64,000 nucleotides of DNA from Ochotona curzoniae (lineage: Eukaryota > Chordata > Mammalia > Lagomorpha > Ochotonidae), in NCBI RefSeq assembly GCF_017591425.1, contig NW_024466459.1, forward strand, positions 7,750,001-7,814,000, given 5' to 3'. The notes beneath the pieces were generated by a model. That model made no database searches. It was not told the origin of the DNA and worked only from the letters and a program-made list of their open reading frames with translations. This document shows, piece by piece, positions 54,256 through 64,000 of this stretch; position 1 is the stretch's first letter, and every line of letters begins with the position of its first letter. The position numbers and the translations under genes were made by a program.

Positions 54256-54329
54256 TAGTGCTCAACGCGGGGTTCAAACCCACAATCAGCCTTGAGATTC
54301 AGTCCCATACTCTACTGACTGAGAGACGT
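54256..54329 (-). pseudogene. tRNA-Lys (CTT-type) pseudogene, 5'-truncated, with CCA-like end
   Basis: Read on the minus strand: 'ctcagtcagtagagtatggg' (D arm), 'actgaatctcaaggctgatt' (damaged anticodon arm), 'gtgggtttgaaccccgcgtt' (T arm with GGGTTTGAACCCC), then GAGC and CTA where mature tRNA has CCA. It matches the tRNA-Lys-CTT sequence closely. In the 24 bases at the 3' end all six differences are transitions. The anticodon CTT is replaced and the first acceptor-stem bases are missing, so it is not functional. The CCA-like end implies origin from a mature tRNA. Confidence 0.78.
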
Positions 54330-54379
54330 ATGTGTGTTTTAACTTGAGGGTAAGTGGAAGTCAGCACAGCATGGACGGT

Positions 54380-54974
54380 TAAAACTCCAAAAGAACAAAA
54401 CTACGGTAATCAAAACAGCATGGTACCACCATCAGGACAGACATAGAGACCAATAGATAGAAAATTCAGAAAGAAAAAAAAATCCCCTGTACCTATACCC
54501 TGTCATAAGCCTCAATGAAGAACTGATAATAGTTGGATATTCTTATAATAGAGTATCAACCCCATACTCCACACCATATATAAAAAATAATCCAAAATGG
54601 ACCAACAACCCAAATAGAAACCTGAAAACACTTAGAAGAAAACATCCCATTAAATCCTGATTACCTTGTACTTAGCAGTAGATTCTTAGATACAACAATA
54701 ATTAAAAAAAAGCATTAAATTAGACTTCATCCCAATTAAAAAACCTGTGTGTCTTAAAGGGTATTATTAAAAAAAAAAAAAAAAGAAAAGACAATGAATG
54801 GGACAGGAGAAAACGCTTTCAAAATCATGTACCCAGCAAGACTCTCATCCCTGCAATACAAAAAGAACTCTCAGCATTCAACAACAACAAACAACATAAA
54901 TCAAAATATAAATAGTTCAAAAGACATTTCTCCAGAGACGATATCTAAACAGACAATAAGCCCATGGCAAGGTG
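54380..54974 (+). mobile_element. L1 LINE, late ORF2 segment (part 1 of 3)
   Basis: 'actacggtaatcaaaacagc', 'acaccatatataaaaaataa', 'tccaaaatggaccaacaacc', 'cttagaagaaaacatcccat', 'ttagacttcatcccaattaa', 'gacatttctccagagacgat' are ordered late-ORF2 landmarks. Many indels and a long A tract (about 54768-54784) interrupt the frame. It is split by a SINE at 54975. Confidence 0.9.
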
Positions 54975-55258
54975 GTCAGGGCTGGCGCTGCGGGTAGCTG
55001 CCTGTGATGCCAACTGCAACCTGGCTATTCCACTTCGGATCCTACTTCCCGCAAGCGCTTCTGGGAAGGTAGCAGCAGGTTGGCACAAGTGCATGGGCCC
55101 CTAGCATCCATGTGGGATGCCAGGACGGAGTTCTGGGCTCCTGGCTTCGGCCCCTCCCTGGCTGTGGTGGGCATTCTGGGAGTGCCAGAACACAGGAAAT
55201 CTCCTCCCCTCAATCCCACTCCCAGATACTCTGCCTGTGAAGTAAATAAATCTTTAAA
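54975..55258 (+). mobile_element. C-type SINE, type A, inserted in L1
   Basis: 'ggtcagggctggcgctgcgg', 'gtagctgcctgtgatgccaa', 'gcatgggcccctagcatcca', 'aggacggagttctgggctcc' and tail 'gtaaataaatctttaaaaag'. L1 sequence resumes after it at the expected next landmark, 'gttagtcattagggaacta'. Confidence 0.9.
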
Positions 55259-55927
55259 AAGGAAAATATATTTCTTTTAACAGTTGGTAAACCTTGTTAG
55301 TCATTAGGGAACTACAAATCAAACCCCACAATGAGGTGCTACTTCACACCCACCAGGACAGCTATAATTAAGCACGTGGAAAATCAATGTAGATGTGAAG
55401 AGATGGAGGCTTCCACAGCTCCCGTGAGGCTGTACAACGGCTCACTATGGCTGAAAACGGGTTACTGGTACCTCAAACAGTTAACATGGAATTGCCACAT
55501 GGCTCAACAATTCTACTCTTAAGCAAATGCCCAAATGAGTTGAGAACTGTAGCAAATACATGTATACACATATTCACAACAACAACAACAGAAAGGGGGG
55601 AGGGGCCGCTAACCGCCATTAAAAATAAGTTCAGAAATGAACTAGGGAATATACATACCATGGAGTACTCTTCAGCTATTCAAAAGGATCAAAGTGCTAC
55701 CATGTGCTACAATCTCAGAAATGTTATGCCAGACACAAAAGGGAGGCATCTCTAGCAGGTGAATCACAGAGGCAGGTGGTAAACTGTGGTTGTCCAATGC
55801 TGGAGAGACAGGTAGCAGGGGGCTTCCTTCAGCGGGGAGAAATGCTTTGAAACAAGACAGCAGGAGTGGCCTCACAATGCTGTGTCCCTTGAAATGCCAC
55901 TGAATTGTTCATTTTAAAATGGTTAAT
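55259..55927 (+). mobile_element. L1 LINE, ORF2 end and 3' UTR (part 2 of 3)
   Basis: 'gtcattagggaactacaaat', 'caaaccccacaatgaggtgc', 'acatggaattgccacatggc', 'tcaacaattctactcttaag', 'catggagtactcttcagcta' and the 3' UTR phrase 'actgaattgttcattttaaa' run in order. Non-coding through frameshifts and stops. Confidence 0.92.
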
Positions 55928-56195
55928 GGGGCATGGGGACCTTTGGGCGTGCAAGTTGAGACACCATGGCCCGTATAAGAGTAGCTGGATTTTTTTTCCA
56001 GCTTTCTGCTACCGCACCCCATGGGAGGAGGCAGGAGATTGCTCCTACAGTTAGGGCCACCCGAACGGGAGACCCAGATTGAGCCCAGACTCCTGGCTAT
56101 GGCCTGATCTGGTCTTGGCCGGGAATGGATCAGCAGGTGGAAGCTCATTCTTTCTGTCATCCTTCCATCTCTCCAGCTCTGCCAAATAATTTAAG
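55928..56195 (+). mobile_element. C-type SINE, type A, inserted in L1 3' UTR
   Basis: Diverged head 'ggggcatggggacctttggg', then 'ttgctcctacagttagggcc', 'gggagacccagattgagccc', 'ggatcagcaggtggaagctc' and tail 'ccaaataatttaag'. It splits the L1 between 'ttttaaaatggttaat' and 'gtgagttttacctcaattta'. Confidence 0.85.
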
Positions 56196-56245
56196 TAGTT
56201 ACTTTTGTGTCAGGTGAGTTTTACCTCAATTTAAAAAAAAAAAAA
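56196..56245 (+). mobile_element. L1 LINE 3' terminus and poly(A) (part 3 of 3)
   Basis: 'cttttgtgtcaggtgagttt' then 'tacctcaatttaaaaaaaaa' matches the known L1 3' end (TTATGTTATGTGAATTTTACCTCAATAAAAAA), completing the interrupted element. Confidence 0.88.
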
Positions 56246-56365
56246 GAAAAGGAAGTTGAAATATAGAAAATTCAGTCTAGAATTCAGAGCAGCCAAACCT
56301 TAACTCGAACCCCAAAAAGTAGGTCGAGTCCTAGAAAGGAGAAAGCCCAACTCCCCAATCCTTTA

Positions 56366-56677
56366 AAAAACATATTTCTAAGATGTGTTAATTTGAAAGG
56401 TAGAGCAACAGAGAGGGCGGGGGAGGGCAGGATGGAAAGAGAGTGAGCAAACTTCCACCTGCTGGTTCACATCCCCAAATGGCTGCAGGAGCTGGCCCTG
56501 GGCCAGGTCACAATCAGCATGTCCAAGTCTCCATCACCTGGGCTGTTTTCCGCTGCTTCCCCAGGTGCATTAGCAGGGAGCTAGATCAGAAGTGGAGCAG
56601 CCGGCACTTGAACCAGCGCCCCTAGGATTGCCGGTGTCACAGGCAATGGCTTAACTTGCTGTGCCACAGAGGTCGCC
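56366..56677 (-). mobile_element. C-type SINE, type A, minus strand
   Basis: 'aaaaaacatatttctaagat', 'gagggcgggggagggcagga', 'cttccacctgctggttcaca', 'cagaagtggagcagccggca', 'cttgaaccagcgcccctagg', 'cttaacttgctgtgccacag'. Its reversed CCAGCAGGTGGAAG lies at 56448-56461. Confidence 0.93.
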
Positions 56678-56814
56678 TTTCTGTCTGACCCAAGAACTGT
56701 GTGTGCTCAGGGCAGACTGCCAGGCACCCTGAGGATGAAGGAACTGAGATTTGGGCTACTGATGAGATACAGCTAATCAACTTAGCTCCTGCTAAACCCC
56801 AAACACCATCAATA

Positions 56815-57102
56815 CTCTGAAAAAACAAAACAGAGTCCAGTTTGCTATACTCTGCAAAGCATACCACAATGCTCAGGATACACTTGAAATTTCTTCCTAT
56901 ACAAGGAACCAGGAAAACAGAACCCTCCTCCAATGACAGTGTAAGCTTAACTAGATGTGCCAGGAAGCATCTAACACAGCTGATGAGTGACAGCATGGTC
57001 ATAATGGATGAGAGGGCAGAAAGTCTCGAAAGCGATGATCTAGTTGGAAATTTCAGAACTGAAAAACTAAGATACACAAAACTCAAAAATCTTTCAGGGG
57101 AC
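56815..57102 (+). mobile_element. L1M-type fragment (part 1 of 2)
   Basis: 'gagtccagtttgctatactc', 'tatacaaggaaccaggaaaa', 'gatctagttggaaatttcag' and 'aactgaaaaactaagatac' match the same old L1 5' region as the 18.6-kb copy. Interrupted by a SINE at 57103. Confidence 0.68.
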
Positions 57103-57325
57103 TAGCTTGATACTCAACTGGCATCCCGTAGGGGCACCAGTTCATGTCCCGGCTGCTCCATTCTCCATCCAGCTTAGCAGCAAAGGATGGCCCAAAGCCA
57201 CCTGCCTCCTGATTGGTTCAGCTCAGCTGTTGCAGTCATTTGGGGAGAGAACCACTGGATGGGAGATCTTTCTCCTTGTTTCTCCTCTCTGGAAATTTGC
57301 CTTTCTGATAAAAATAAAAATCCCT
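57103..57325 (+). mobile_element. C-type SINE, internally deleted, inserted in L1M
   Basis: Head 'gactagcttgatactcaact' and 'gcatcccgtaggggcaccag', 'tcatgtcccggctgctccat', then a jump to 'tcatttggggagagaaccac', 'tggatgggagatctttctcc' and tail 'ctgataaaaataaaaatccc'. About 60-70 bases of the middle are missing relative to full copies. Confidence 0.88.
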
Positions 57326-57610
57326 AGACACATTCACAAAAGGATAAAGATAATAAAGGAGACAATGACAAATGCCATTCCATTCAAAACACAGGCTAAA
57401 CAAGCCAAGAACTGTGGGTCCCTGACACAGATGCTAGCGAGACCAAAGGAGGAAGCTGCAGGAAGCTAGAAAACAAAACAAAACTAAAGGAATAGTGGCT
57501 ATTTCCCCAAATCTGATGAAAGACAGAACTGTACGGAGACAAGATGGCCGGCAAACCCTAAGTGAGGCAAATCCCAAGACGCTCAGGTCTAGATACAGCA
57601 CATTCAAAGA
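57326..57610 (+). mobile_element. L1M-type fragment (part 2 of 2)
   Basis: 'aaggagacaatgacaaatgc' through 'ccccaaatctgatgaaagac' and 'cccaagacgctcaggtctag' resembles the continuation of the old L1 (CCCAAATTTGATGAAAAACAT, CAAGAAGCTCAA). Diverged. Confidence 0.6.
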
Positions 57611-58784
57611 TACAGCGACAAAGCATGCCGGGCCTCCTTCTCAGGAGCTGTTCTCTGTGTCCCTGCCCCACACCACAAGGAGAAGCCTGGCAAAGATCTG
57701 AGGGCAATTCACACGCCTGCTAGAGTCACCTCCCACCACCTGGTGTCCAAATTTCCAAACTTCAGAAGGCACTGCCCATACCTGTTCCTTCTGAGCCTTG
57801 CCTGAAAGGCATCTTCCATTGGACAGGTGTGATTAGCTAAAGAGGGTGGGAGGTCCTTTTGGTCCTGGGTTCCAGAAAGGCAGGCACAATCAGAAAGAAG
57901 ACCTAGAACTATGCCCACCCCGTGCCTGTCTTCATTGCAATTTTAGACTGATTCCCAAAGCCTTTGCAGGGGGTCTCTACTCCCATGAAGCATCTTCTCC
58001 CCAAGCCCAATCAACCTACAGCTTGGTCCTTCGGGGTTACAGAAGCAGGGGTTGTTTTCATGGTTCTCAGACTTTCCTCCTCTTGCCCATGGTTCAATGT
58101 TTGGATAGGGAGGGAGGTTCTAGGGCTAAAACGCACTCATTGCCTCACCGAGGGTGTGGGTGGCAAAGGCGAGGTGACCTTCTTCTCCCCTGCCTCACAT
58201 AGCTCCTCCAAGAGACAAGGACCCCAGGGGAAGCAGCTGCTTTTCATGAGATCCCTGTGATCTAACCTGACCCAAAGCCTGGGAGGTGCTACATCACGTT
58301 CCTCGATGTCCAAAACTCACTCAAAACTGCATTATACACAGAGCAACAGGGAAACATGCCATGACCTCAAAACGAAAAGCAATCAAGGAGACTGGCCCTG
58401 GAACAGCTAGATGCTGGCATGTGTGGGCACACGTGGGAAAGCAGCTGGCATGGAGCCCTGGGTCCAAGGGTCACCACCCCTGCCCTTTCCTCTTCCTTCC
58501 CTGGAGAGCCAGCAGGGCCTGTCCTGCACATGATGAACCGACGGTCTGCAGCCATAGCCATGGCTCGTGCCCTGCCAGAACCCTCCTCCCATGCCTGCAT
58601 CTCCACCTTCACCCACCATGGAGCCCCACGCGCCCAGTCCATCCAATGCCTTATCTTCTGTCCTGTGTCTCCAGCAGGAAGCTGTATTCCACCCTCCATT
58701 CTGAACGTGGCTTGCTTTCTTATTTGGACTTATTTGACATCCGTTTCCATAATGCTCACTGCACGACAGAGCTATTCTTTTAAG

Positions 58785-58905
58785 GCCTTTTCCATTTAAC
58801 TTGGCTAATCATCACAGCCATGTCGTGACTTGCTCACCTTCATGCCCAATGTACAGGCTCAAAGAGGCCAAGCTGCCTGTCCCAGGCCACAGAGATTGGC
58901 TCCAC
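58785..58905 (+). mobile_element. MIR fragment
   Basis: 'taatcatcacagccatgtcg', 'ccttcatgcccaatgtacag', 'gctcaaagaggccaagctgc', 'ctgtcccaggccacagagat' is a diverged MIR from the left arm into the right half. Confidence 0.7.
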
Positions 58906-59660
58906 AGTTTCCTGTTCATCGGCTGGCTGAAGAGAGGCACAACGAACCCTAACCCTTTGCCAAAGGCCTTGGGGTAGGAGGCCTTCTCATGGACCCACTT
59001 CCCCCAAATGACCCAAAGAGCATGAGCAGGTGGACAGGAGGGGTTCAGGGCTGTGCCTTAACCCCTGTGCAAATGCAGCGAGGGGACAAGGAGAGCAAAG
59101 CTGAGGCCTGATCTCACCTACTCCCAATCTCACCTGAAGCTGAACCTCTGACCCTGAGGGTTAACTCCCCAGCACGAGCCTGGATCCTCGCCTGCAGGTC
59201 CAGCCTGGGCTGCTGCGTGCTTTTTCTCTGGAAGCTGAACTGATCCACACTGTGTAAGGAATCACCCTTAAATAAGTGATGAGTTCACACAAGAGCTCTC
59301 TCACTTGTCCCCTGGAGAATGCTCGGCTATGCTGATTTAAGGGGTCAATTCCTTTTCATGTGCTCCCTCCTGCATCACAGACTGCGCCGCAGACACGCAG
59401 GTGGCCTGCCCAGGAGCAGGACGACTGGGCAGCTGGAGGGCTCAGCCTCTGGGGTTCCCTCCCAGGGCCTCACGGCTGGGGCAGGGGAGTGCAAAGGAAG
59501 GAGACACAAAACACAGTGGTGCAAGGCTGACTCCAGAAAGCAGATGGAGCCAGGGGCTCGGGCAGGCAGGAGAGTCACTAAAACTCCCAAACCTGAAGAC
59601 AATTAGAGCAGCCAAAGAATCACGGCGGCCTCCCTCCCCAGTGAGCACCCCTGTCACACG

Positions 59661-59735
59661 CAGACGCTGATTCAGCAGGGCTGCTTTGGGCCTGGGATTC
59701 TGCATCTCAAACCAATTGTGAGTGATGCTATGTTG
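59661..59735 (+). mobile_element. MER5A hAT fragment
   Basis: 'cagacgctgattcagcaggg', 'ctgctttgggcctgggattc', 'tgcatctcaaaccaattgtg', 'agtgatgct' aligns with TTTCTGATTCAGTAGGTCTGGGGTGGGGCCCGAGAATTTGCATTTCTAACAAG... of MER5A. Confidence 0.62.
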
Positions 59736-62689
59736 CCAGTATAGGAGTCCTCAGCCACTGGTTGCCACTATATTCTCTCCCTTCCCCACCAAGCCCTGAA
59801 TGAACCAGGCTCACCCACAGGAGAGAGTTCATTGTCCATGGCCCTGGGGTTATTTGCGAAGCACCTTCTGTGTGCCCTGAGCTGCAGGCAGTGCTACAGT
59901 AGACGGCTGCCTCTGGCCCTGCAGGATCTTCCTGTGAACCCACAGGGCAGGAGAACACGGGGGATTCAACATTTCCTGAGCTGTGTGCACCTAAGCCCCA
60001 CGTTCCAGACAGGAAACAGGCTGGAAAAGCTGCCATCTTACTGAGCTCTTGCTGGGCCAGGACCCCAGGCAAGGTGTGTGCTCCAGGCTCAGAGGTGGAG
60101 GTGTTTTGTGCACGGGCTCTCACCAGGTTAGCAGCCAAAGGTGGCAAGAGCAGCACATACCAGGCAAGACGGGGCAGGCCCCCCGAGACGCTGAACGCCA
60201 GATCTACCCCTCCATTCCTCCGCCGGCCTGCCACAGTCCAGGTGAGTTCCTAGAAGAGCCTGGAGAAGTTTCTAAGCTTTGATCAGCATTTTCTTAATCC
60301 TCGGCTCTGAGATAAGGGGGTCACGCTTGGAGGGAGAAGAGCCCATGGACCCTAGAGGACCCTTGACAGAGCAGAAAACTCAGGCCTGCAGAGCGAGGAG
60401 GGCAGGGCAGCCTCCCTGGGCCCACAACCTGTGTACTGAGACCAGCGGCACACTGACAAAGGCTGCCCCTTGGGCTGACTCTTCCCAGCTAGTGGCATGA
60501 AAGACTGCACAATTTTCTAACAAGAGACTTGCATCTCCTTTTGCACTGGATCCTATCAACTGCAACTGTGGTCCAGCCAGTGGTCAGGGAACATGCCAGG
60601 GCCGGCCCCCATTTCAGAGCAGTTCCTTCAGCACTGGACTAAGCAGGGCTGAGCTAAACAGATCTGGGTTTGTGGGGCAGGCTGGTGCAGGCCCTGACCT
60701 TCATGGCAGCCAAAGCTGGGAGCCCTGAAAAACTCCAGGAGACACAGCAGTGAGGGAGGGGGACCTGTGTGGACTGGGTCCATGTGGCCTCCCCCCATGT
60801 GTTGGGACAGACCAGGACGTGACCAGGGCTGGCAGGCGAGGACAGGGGCCAGCTGTCCTCAGAGTCTTGACTTTTCCAGGGAAACCTCTACCCCCAACAA
60901 TACTGAACCCTGAAGGGCTGGGCAAATGTGTGGTGCTCAGCTGTGCCAGTCTGTCCCCTGGGTCCCCATGCAACCTGAGCCAAGCCCTCGCACTGCTTCT
61001 GGGATTGGCCAAAAAGACAGGCAAAGCCAAGTGGATTTTACCCGGGAGACCAGGCCTGGGTGGAAGCCACCTCCTGTGCCCTTTTCCTGGCCTCTCCGTT
61101 GCTTAGGCCTGGTGCAGGGATCACAGCCAGCATTCCGGCCTCTGGGGGGCCACCATCCCCCTGGAGACAGGTGCTGGCACCAGGCAGGGCTCAGGAAGGA
61201 ATGTGGAGCCTGGGGCATAATGACACTGAACCAGGAGGCCTCTAGCAGGCTCAAGAGGTTGGGCATGGAGCCTTGGGGGTCTCGGCCCAGGGGTCTGGTC
61301 TAAGGCAGAGACACTGAGAGGGCTTCTGATTTATGCATCAGCTTACTTCACATTGTGCATTGAGGCCAGACAAGCTGTGCTGGGTGTGCTGCAGGGGCCT
61401 CTTCTCCACACCAAAGCCAGGGCCGGCAGGGGACACAGGATCTGAGACCATCTTCGTGTTACCAGACAACAGGTGTACCTTATGTGTCATGCTTTCACAC
61501 CTGCACCACTGTCCCATTTTTGCTTTGGCACCTGGGATGTTCCAATCCAGACTCCTGGAGCCAATGGCAGATTTCAATGCCAAATACAAAGGGAGACACC
61601 TGAACAGAGCCAAGTCAATGGCCACTGCTGTGGCATCTTTCTCAACGCCCGCCTCTCTAAGGGTCTCCCTGGAGCAAGGTGGGTTTGAACACGCAGCCCT
61701 TGCAGGTCAGGGTGGCAGGAGTGAACAGCCTGGGACTAGCCACTGAAGCAGCACAGACAGCCACTCCCCCGCTCTGGCCCCGGCACCAACAGTTGGAGTC
61801 GGGAAGAAGCTCCCTGGCCACCTCCCAGACATTTACACAAGGCCGCCAGCTGGGCGTGGAGCCTCTGGCTTGCCCCGTGGAGAAGCAGCTTCAGCAGCTT
61901 TGCTGGTGGTGGGAGTGGGGGTGCTGCTCCCCAGGAACTTGCAATCTAACAACCCATTTAGGAGACCAATGTCAGCTCAAACGTGAGCCCATTTGCCCCA
62001 TGCTTCCCTCTTACCACCAGCACCAGTGAATTATATCTGGGCTCCAGGAATGCAGTTCCTGCGGCCCCAGATGAAGGCTGTCCCTCTTGCCCCTCCCCTT
62101 ACCCTCTCCTTCAATCCTGGGAACCCCCCAAAGCCTGGCACTGTGATGTGCCTGGGTCTCCTCTGTCCTCCCTGTCCAACAGCCCCAGGATGTAGATCTT
62201 GGCTGTTTGACTCAGTCCAGGCTCCAAGGCCCCAGGCGCCCAGCAGAGGCAAGGGCACAGTCAGACCTCCTCCTCCTGACACCCGAGGCTGGGCATTCCA
62301 AGTTCTTGGAGAGACAATAAGTTCTAACATCACAGGCGAGGTGCAGGCAAGCAGGCGCAGACAATGGGCCTTGTGTGTCTCCCCACGCCTTCCTGCTCTG
62401 GAACCAAGACCCACAAGGGACGCTGGAGCCATCAAAAGCAGCACTGTCCGCCAGCCCGGTCCCATCCGCCTCAGCACCCCCTGGTCCTCCCCGGGGCCAG
62501 AACCATGGGCCTCTCTGCTCAAGGTCTCCTGCACCTCGAACGTTTCTCATCCACCACGGCTGGTCTCGGGGCAGAGGAGTTCAACGCCAGCACTTCCCTT
62601 CTTGCAGTCCCGGGGGCAGTGGATGGAGCTCCCCAGTCACCCAGAGCCGTGGCCAGGAGCAGCTCCTCTCCCGGTGGCTGATTTCTCTT

Positions 62690-62830
62690 CATTAGTGCAA
62701 TCACATCAACAATGACAGCCGCATATTTATTACTGTCCTGACGACAAGCATTTTTCACCCAGCGATGCGCATACTGATAATGAGCTTGGAGCAGAGCTAA
62801 TGAGGAGCTCCCCTCGGCCCCTGCTCGGCA
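62690..62830. promoter_or_regulatory. Strong candidate conserved enhancer (island 14)
   Basis: 'cattagtgcaatcacatcaa', SOX-type AACAATG (62708-62714) overlapping a MEIS-type TGACAG (62713-62718), 'ccgcatatttattactgtcc', 'acaagcatttttcacccagc', 'gcatactgataatgagcttg', 'gagctaatgaggagctcc'. Single-copy with sharp borders. The minus strand is also open over this block (see findings), but a regulatory reading is preferred. Confidence 0.53.
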
Positions 62831-63258
62831 GCTCCTGGCCCCCAAGATGCCTGCTTGCCAAGCCAGTGCCTGCCTGTGGATGCCTGACCGGGGTGGGGAG
62901 AAGGTACTCCAAGGGTGAGGTCAAGGGTCACCAGGCCATGCAGGCCAGAGCTGTCCAAAGCCAACAAGGGTGCCGCCCCCTCACCTCCATGCCCCGCTGC
63001 TGGAGGAGACTTCAGGATTAACTGAGCAACAAGACGTAAACTGTGGCCACTGTCTTAGGGGCAGGTCCATTTCCTCCATTCTGAGTTCTGAGTTCGTGAG
63101 CCCTGATAGCGGGGAAACTAAAACCACGGGAAAGGAGAGTGCTGGCTACACAGCAGCAGCCTGCGAGGCCAGATAGAAGCTGCAGGGTCTGGGATCTGAA
63201 GCACAAGAACCTCAAAAGACACTGGGAGGAAGACTGAGCTCTAATTAGGAACGCACAA
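62831..63258. other. Unique non-coding sequence, no gene seen
   Basis: GC-rich and then neutral single-copy sequence up to the terminal SINE pair. Confidence 0.45.
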
Positions 63259-63261
63259 CAG

Positions 63262-63560
63262 GGGCCAGCATTGTGGCACAGCCGGTAGAGCCGCTTCCTG
63301 GTACCAGTTCATGTCCCAGCTCCTCCACTTGTGCTCCAACTCCCTGTGAGTGCACCTGGGAAAAGCAGTGAGAGACAGCCCAAGCGCTTGTGCTTTTACA
63401 CCCACGTGGGAGACCCAGATGAAGTTCCTGGTTCCTGGCTTCAGCCTGGCTCAGTGATGGTCACTGTGGCCATCTTAGAAGTGAGTCCCAGTCTCTCCTC
63501 TCCCCCATTTGTCTCCAAACTCTGACTTTCAAATAAGTAAATAAGTCTTTAAAAAAAAAT
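63262..63560 (+). mobile_element. C-type SINE, type A
   Basis: Head 'ggggccagcattgtggcaca' and 'gccggtagagccgcttcctg', B-box position 'agttcatgtcc', 'ctccaactccctgtgagtgc', 'gggagacccagatgaagttc', tail 'agtaaataagtctttaaaaa'. The type B copy begins within a few bases of its tail. Confidence 0.95.
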
Positions 63561-63564
63561 ACAG

Positions 63565-63866
63565 GTCCAGCACGGTAGCCTAGCAGCTAAAACCCTCACC
63601 ATGCACATGCCAGGATCCCATATGGGAACTGGTTCTAATCGTGGCAGCCCTGCTTCCCATCCAGCTCCCTGCTTGTGGCCTGGGAAAGCAGTCGAGTACG
63701 GCCCCAAGCCTTGGGATCCTGTACACGCATGGGAGACCTGGAAGAGGCTCTGGGTGCCTGGCTTCGGATTGGTGCAGCTCCAGTCAATGTGGCCACTTGG
63801 GGAGAGAATAATCAGATGGAAGATCTACTTCTCTGTATCTCCTCCTCTCTGTATATCTGACTTTCC
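63565..63866 (+). mobile_element. C-type SINE, type B, full length
   Basis: Head 'tccagcacggtagcctagca' and 'gctaaaaccctcaccatgca', then 'aggatcccatatgggaactg', 'ccagctccctgcttgtggcc', 'ccccaagccttgggatcctg', 'ggcttcggattggtgcagct', 'tctgtatatctgactttc'. It is the best-preserved type B copy and the main basis for the pika assignment. Confidence 0.95.

Positions 63867-63916
<50 letters not shown>
63867..63916. repeat. (AT)n microsatellite at SINE tail
   Basis: About 50 bases of TA repeat with one C interruption, occupying the position of the A-rich tail of the preceding SINE. Confidence 0.97.
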
Positions 63917-63921
<5 letters not shown>

Positions 63922-64000
63922 ACCACACAGACTCAGTAGACTTTGGGGAAGGAACCTTAAGTAATACACTTAGCCCCACTTTGGCACAGCAAGATGCTTG

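Larger units (their letters stand above)
57611..62689. other. Unique non-coding sequence, no gene seen
   Basis: About 5 kb without a lineage-specific SINE, containing one MIR-like and one MER5A-like remnant. Long open frames (up to about 240 codons on the plus strand at 62.0-62.7 kb) are composition-driven and domain-free. Confidence 0.45.

Noticed and set aside
61993..62715. Longest open frame, about 240 codons on the plus strand
   Set aside because: Proline/serine/glycine-rich translation with no domain, competing open frames on both strands and no splice or promoter context. GC-rich DNA gives such frames by chance.

Overview
This window looks like non-coding genomic DNA from a mammal, most likely a lagomorph and probably a pika (Ochotona). 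The main evidence is 19 copies of tRNA-derived C-type SINEs. They fall into two subfamilies, called here type A and type B. Type B has a head like 'gctaaatcctcgcctt' followed by 'cagctccctgcttgtggcctgggaaagcag', which I associate with pika rather than rabbit. Older mammalian repeats (MIR, L2, MER5A, MER20, an MLT1 LTR and L1M pieces) fit this. The species call comes from remembered repeat families, not from a search.

I could not support any protein-coding exon, gene promoter, CpG island or functional RNA gene. The window is best read as intergenic or long-intron sequence. Its GC-rich background is broken by short AT-rich, repeat-free islands full of homeodomain, SOX, FOX, GATA and POU-like motifs. 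These have the composition of conserved developmental enhancers. They lie near 7.7, 10.7, 11.4, 12.1-12.4, 27.3, 29.3-29.8, 32.0, 35.3, 39.8, 48.7, 49.4, 52.7 and 62.7 kb. Clusters like this usually surround transcription-factor genes, but I cannot name the target gene or human locus. Conservation is inferred from composition and was not measured.

Layout. 0-13 kb is mostly unique sequence with a GGAT-type tetranucleotide array and four enhancer-like islands. 13-28 kb is mixed, with a nested L1 at 18.6-19.9 kb. 28.0-41.6 kb has no lineage-specific SINE; it contains the strongest enhancer-like islands, one retroviral solo LTR and a divergent pair of CTCF-like motifs at 34.5 and 35.9 kb. 40-47 kb holds ancient repeats (MLT1, MER20, L1M, L2). 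49.8-57.6 kb is a repeat pile-up with eight SINEs, a second related LTR, a tRNA-Lys pseudogene directly beside that LTR, an L1 3' end split by two SINEs and an L1M fragment split by another. 57.6-64 kb is mostly unique, ending in a type A/type B SINE tandem whose tail has become an (AT)n microsatellite.

No operon or pathway can be described. The plausible functional content is cis-regulatory: enhancer-like islands, possible insulator sites and transposon-derived regulatory motifs.
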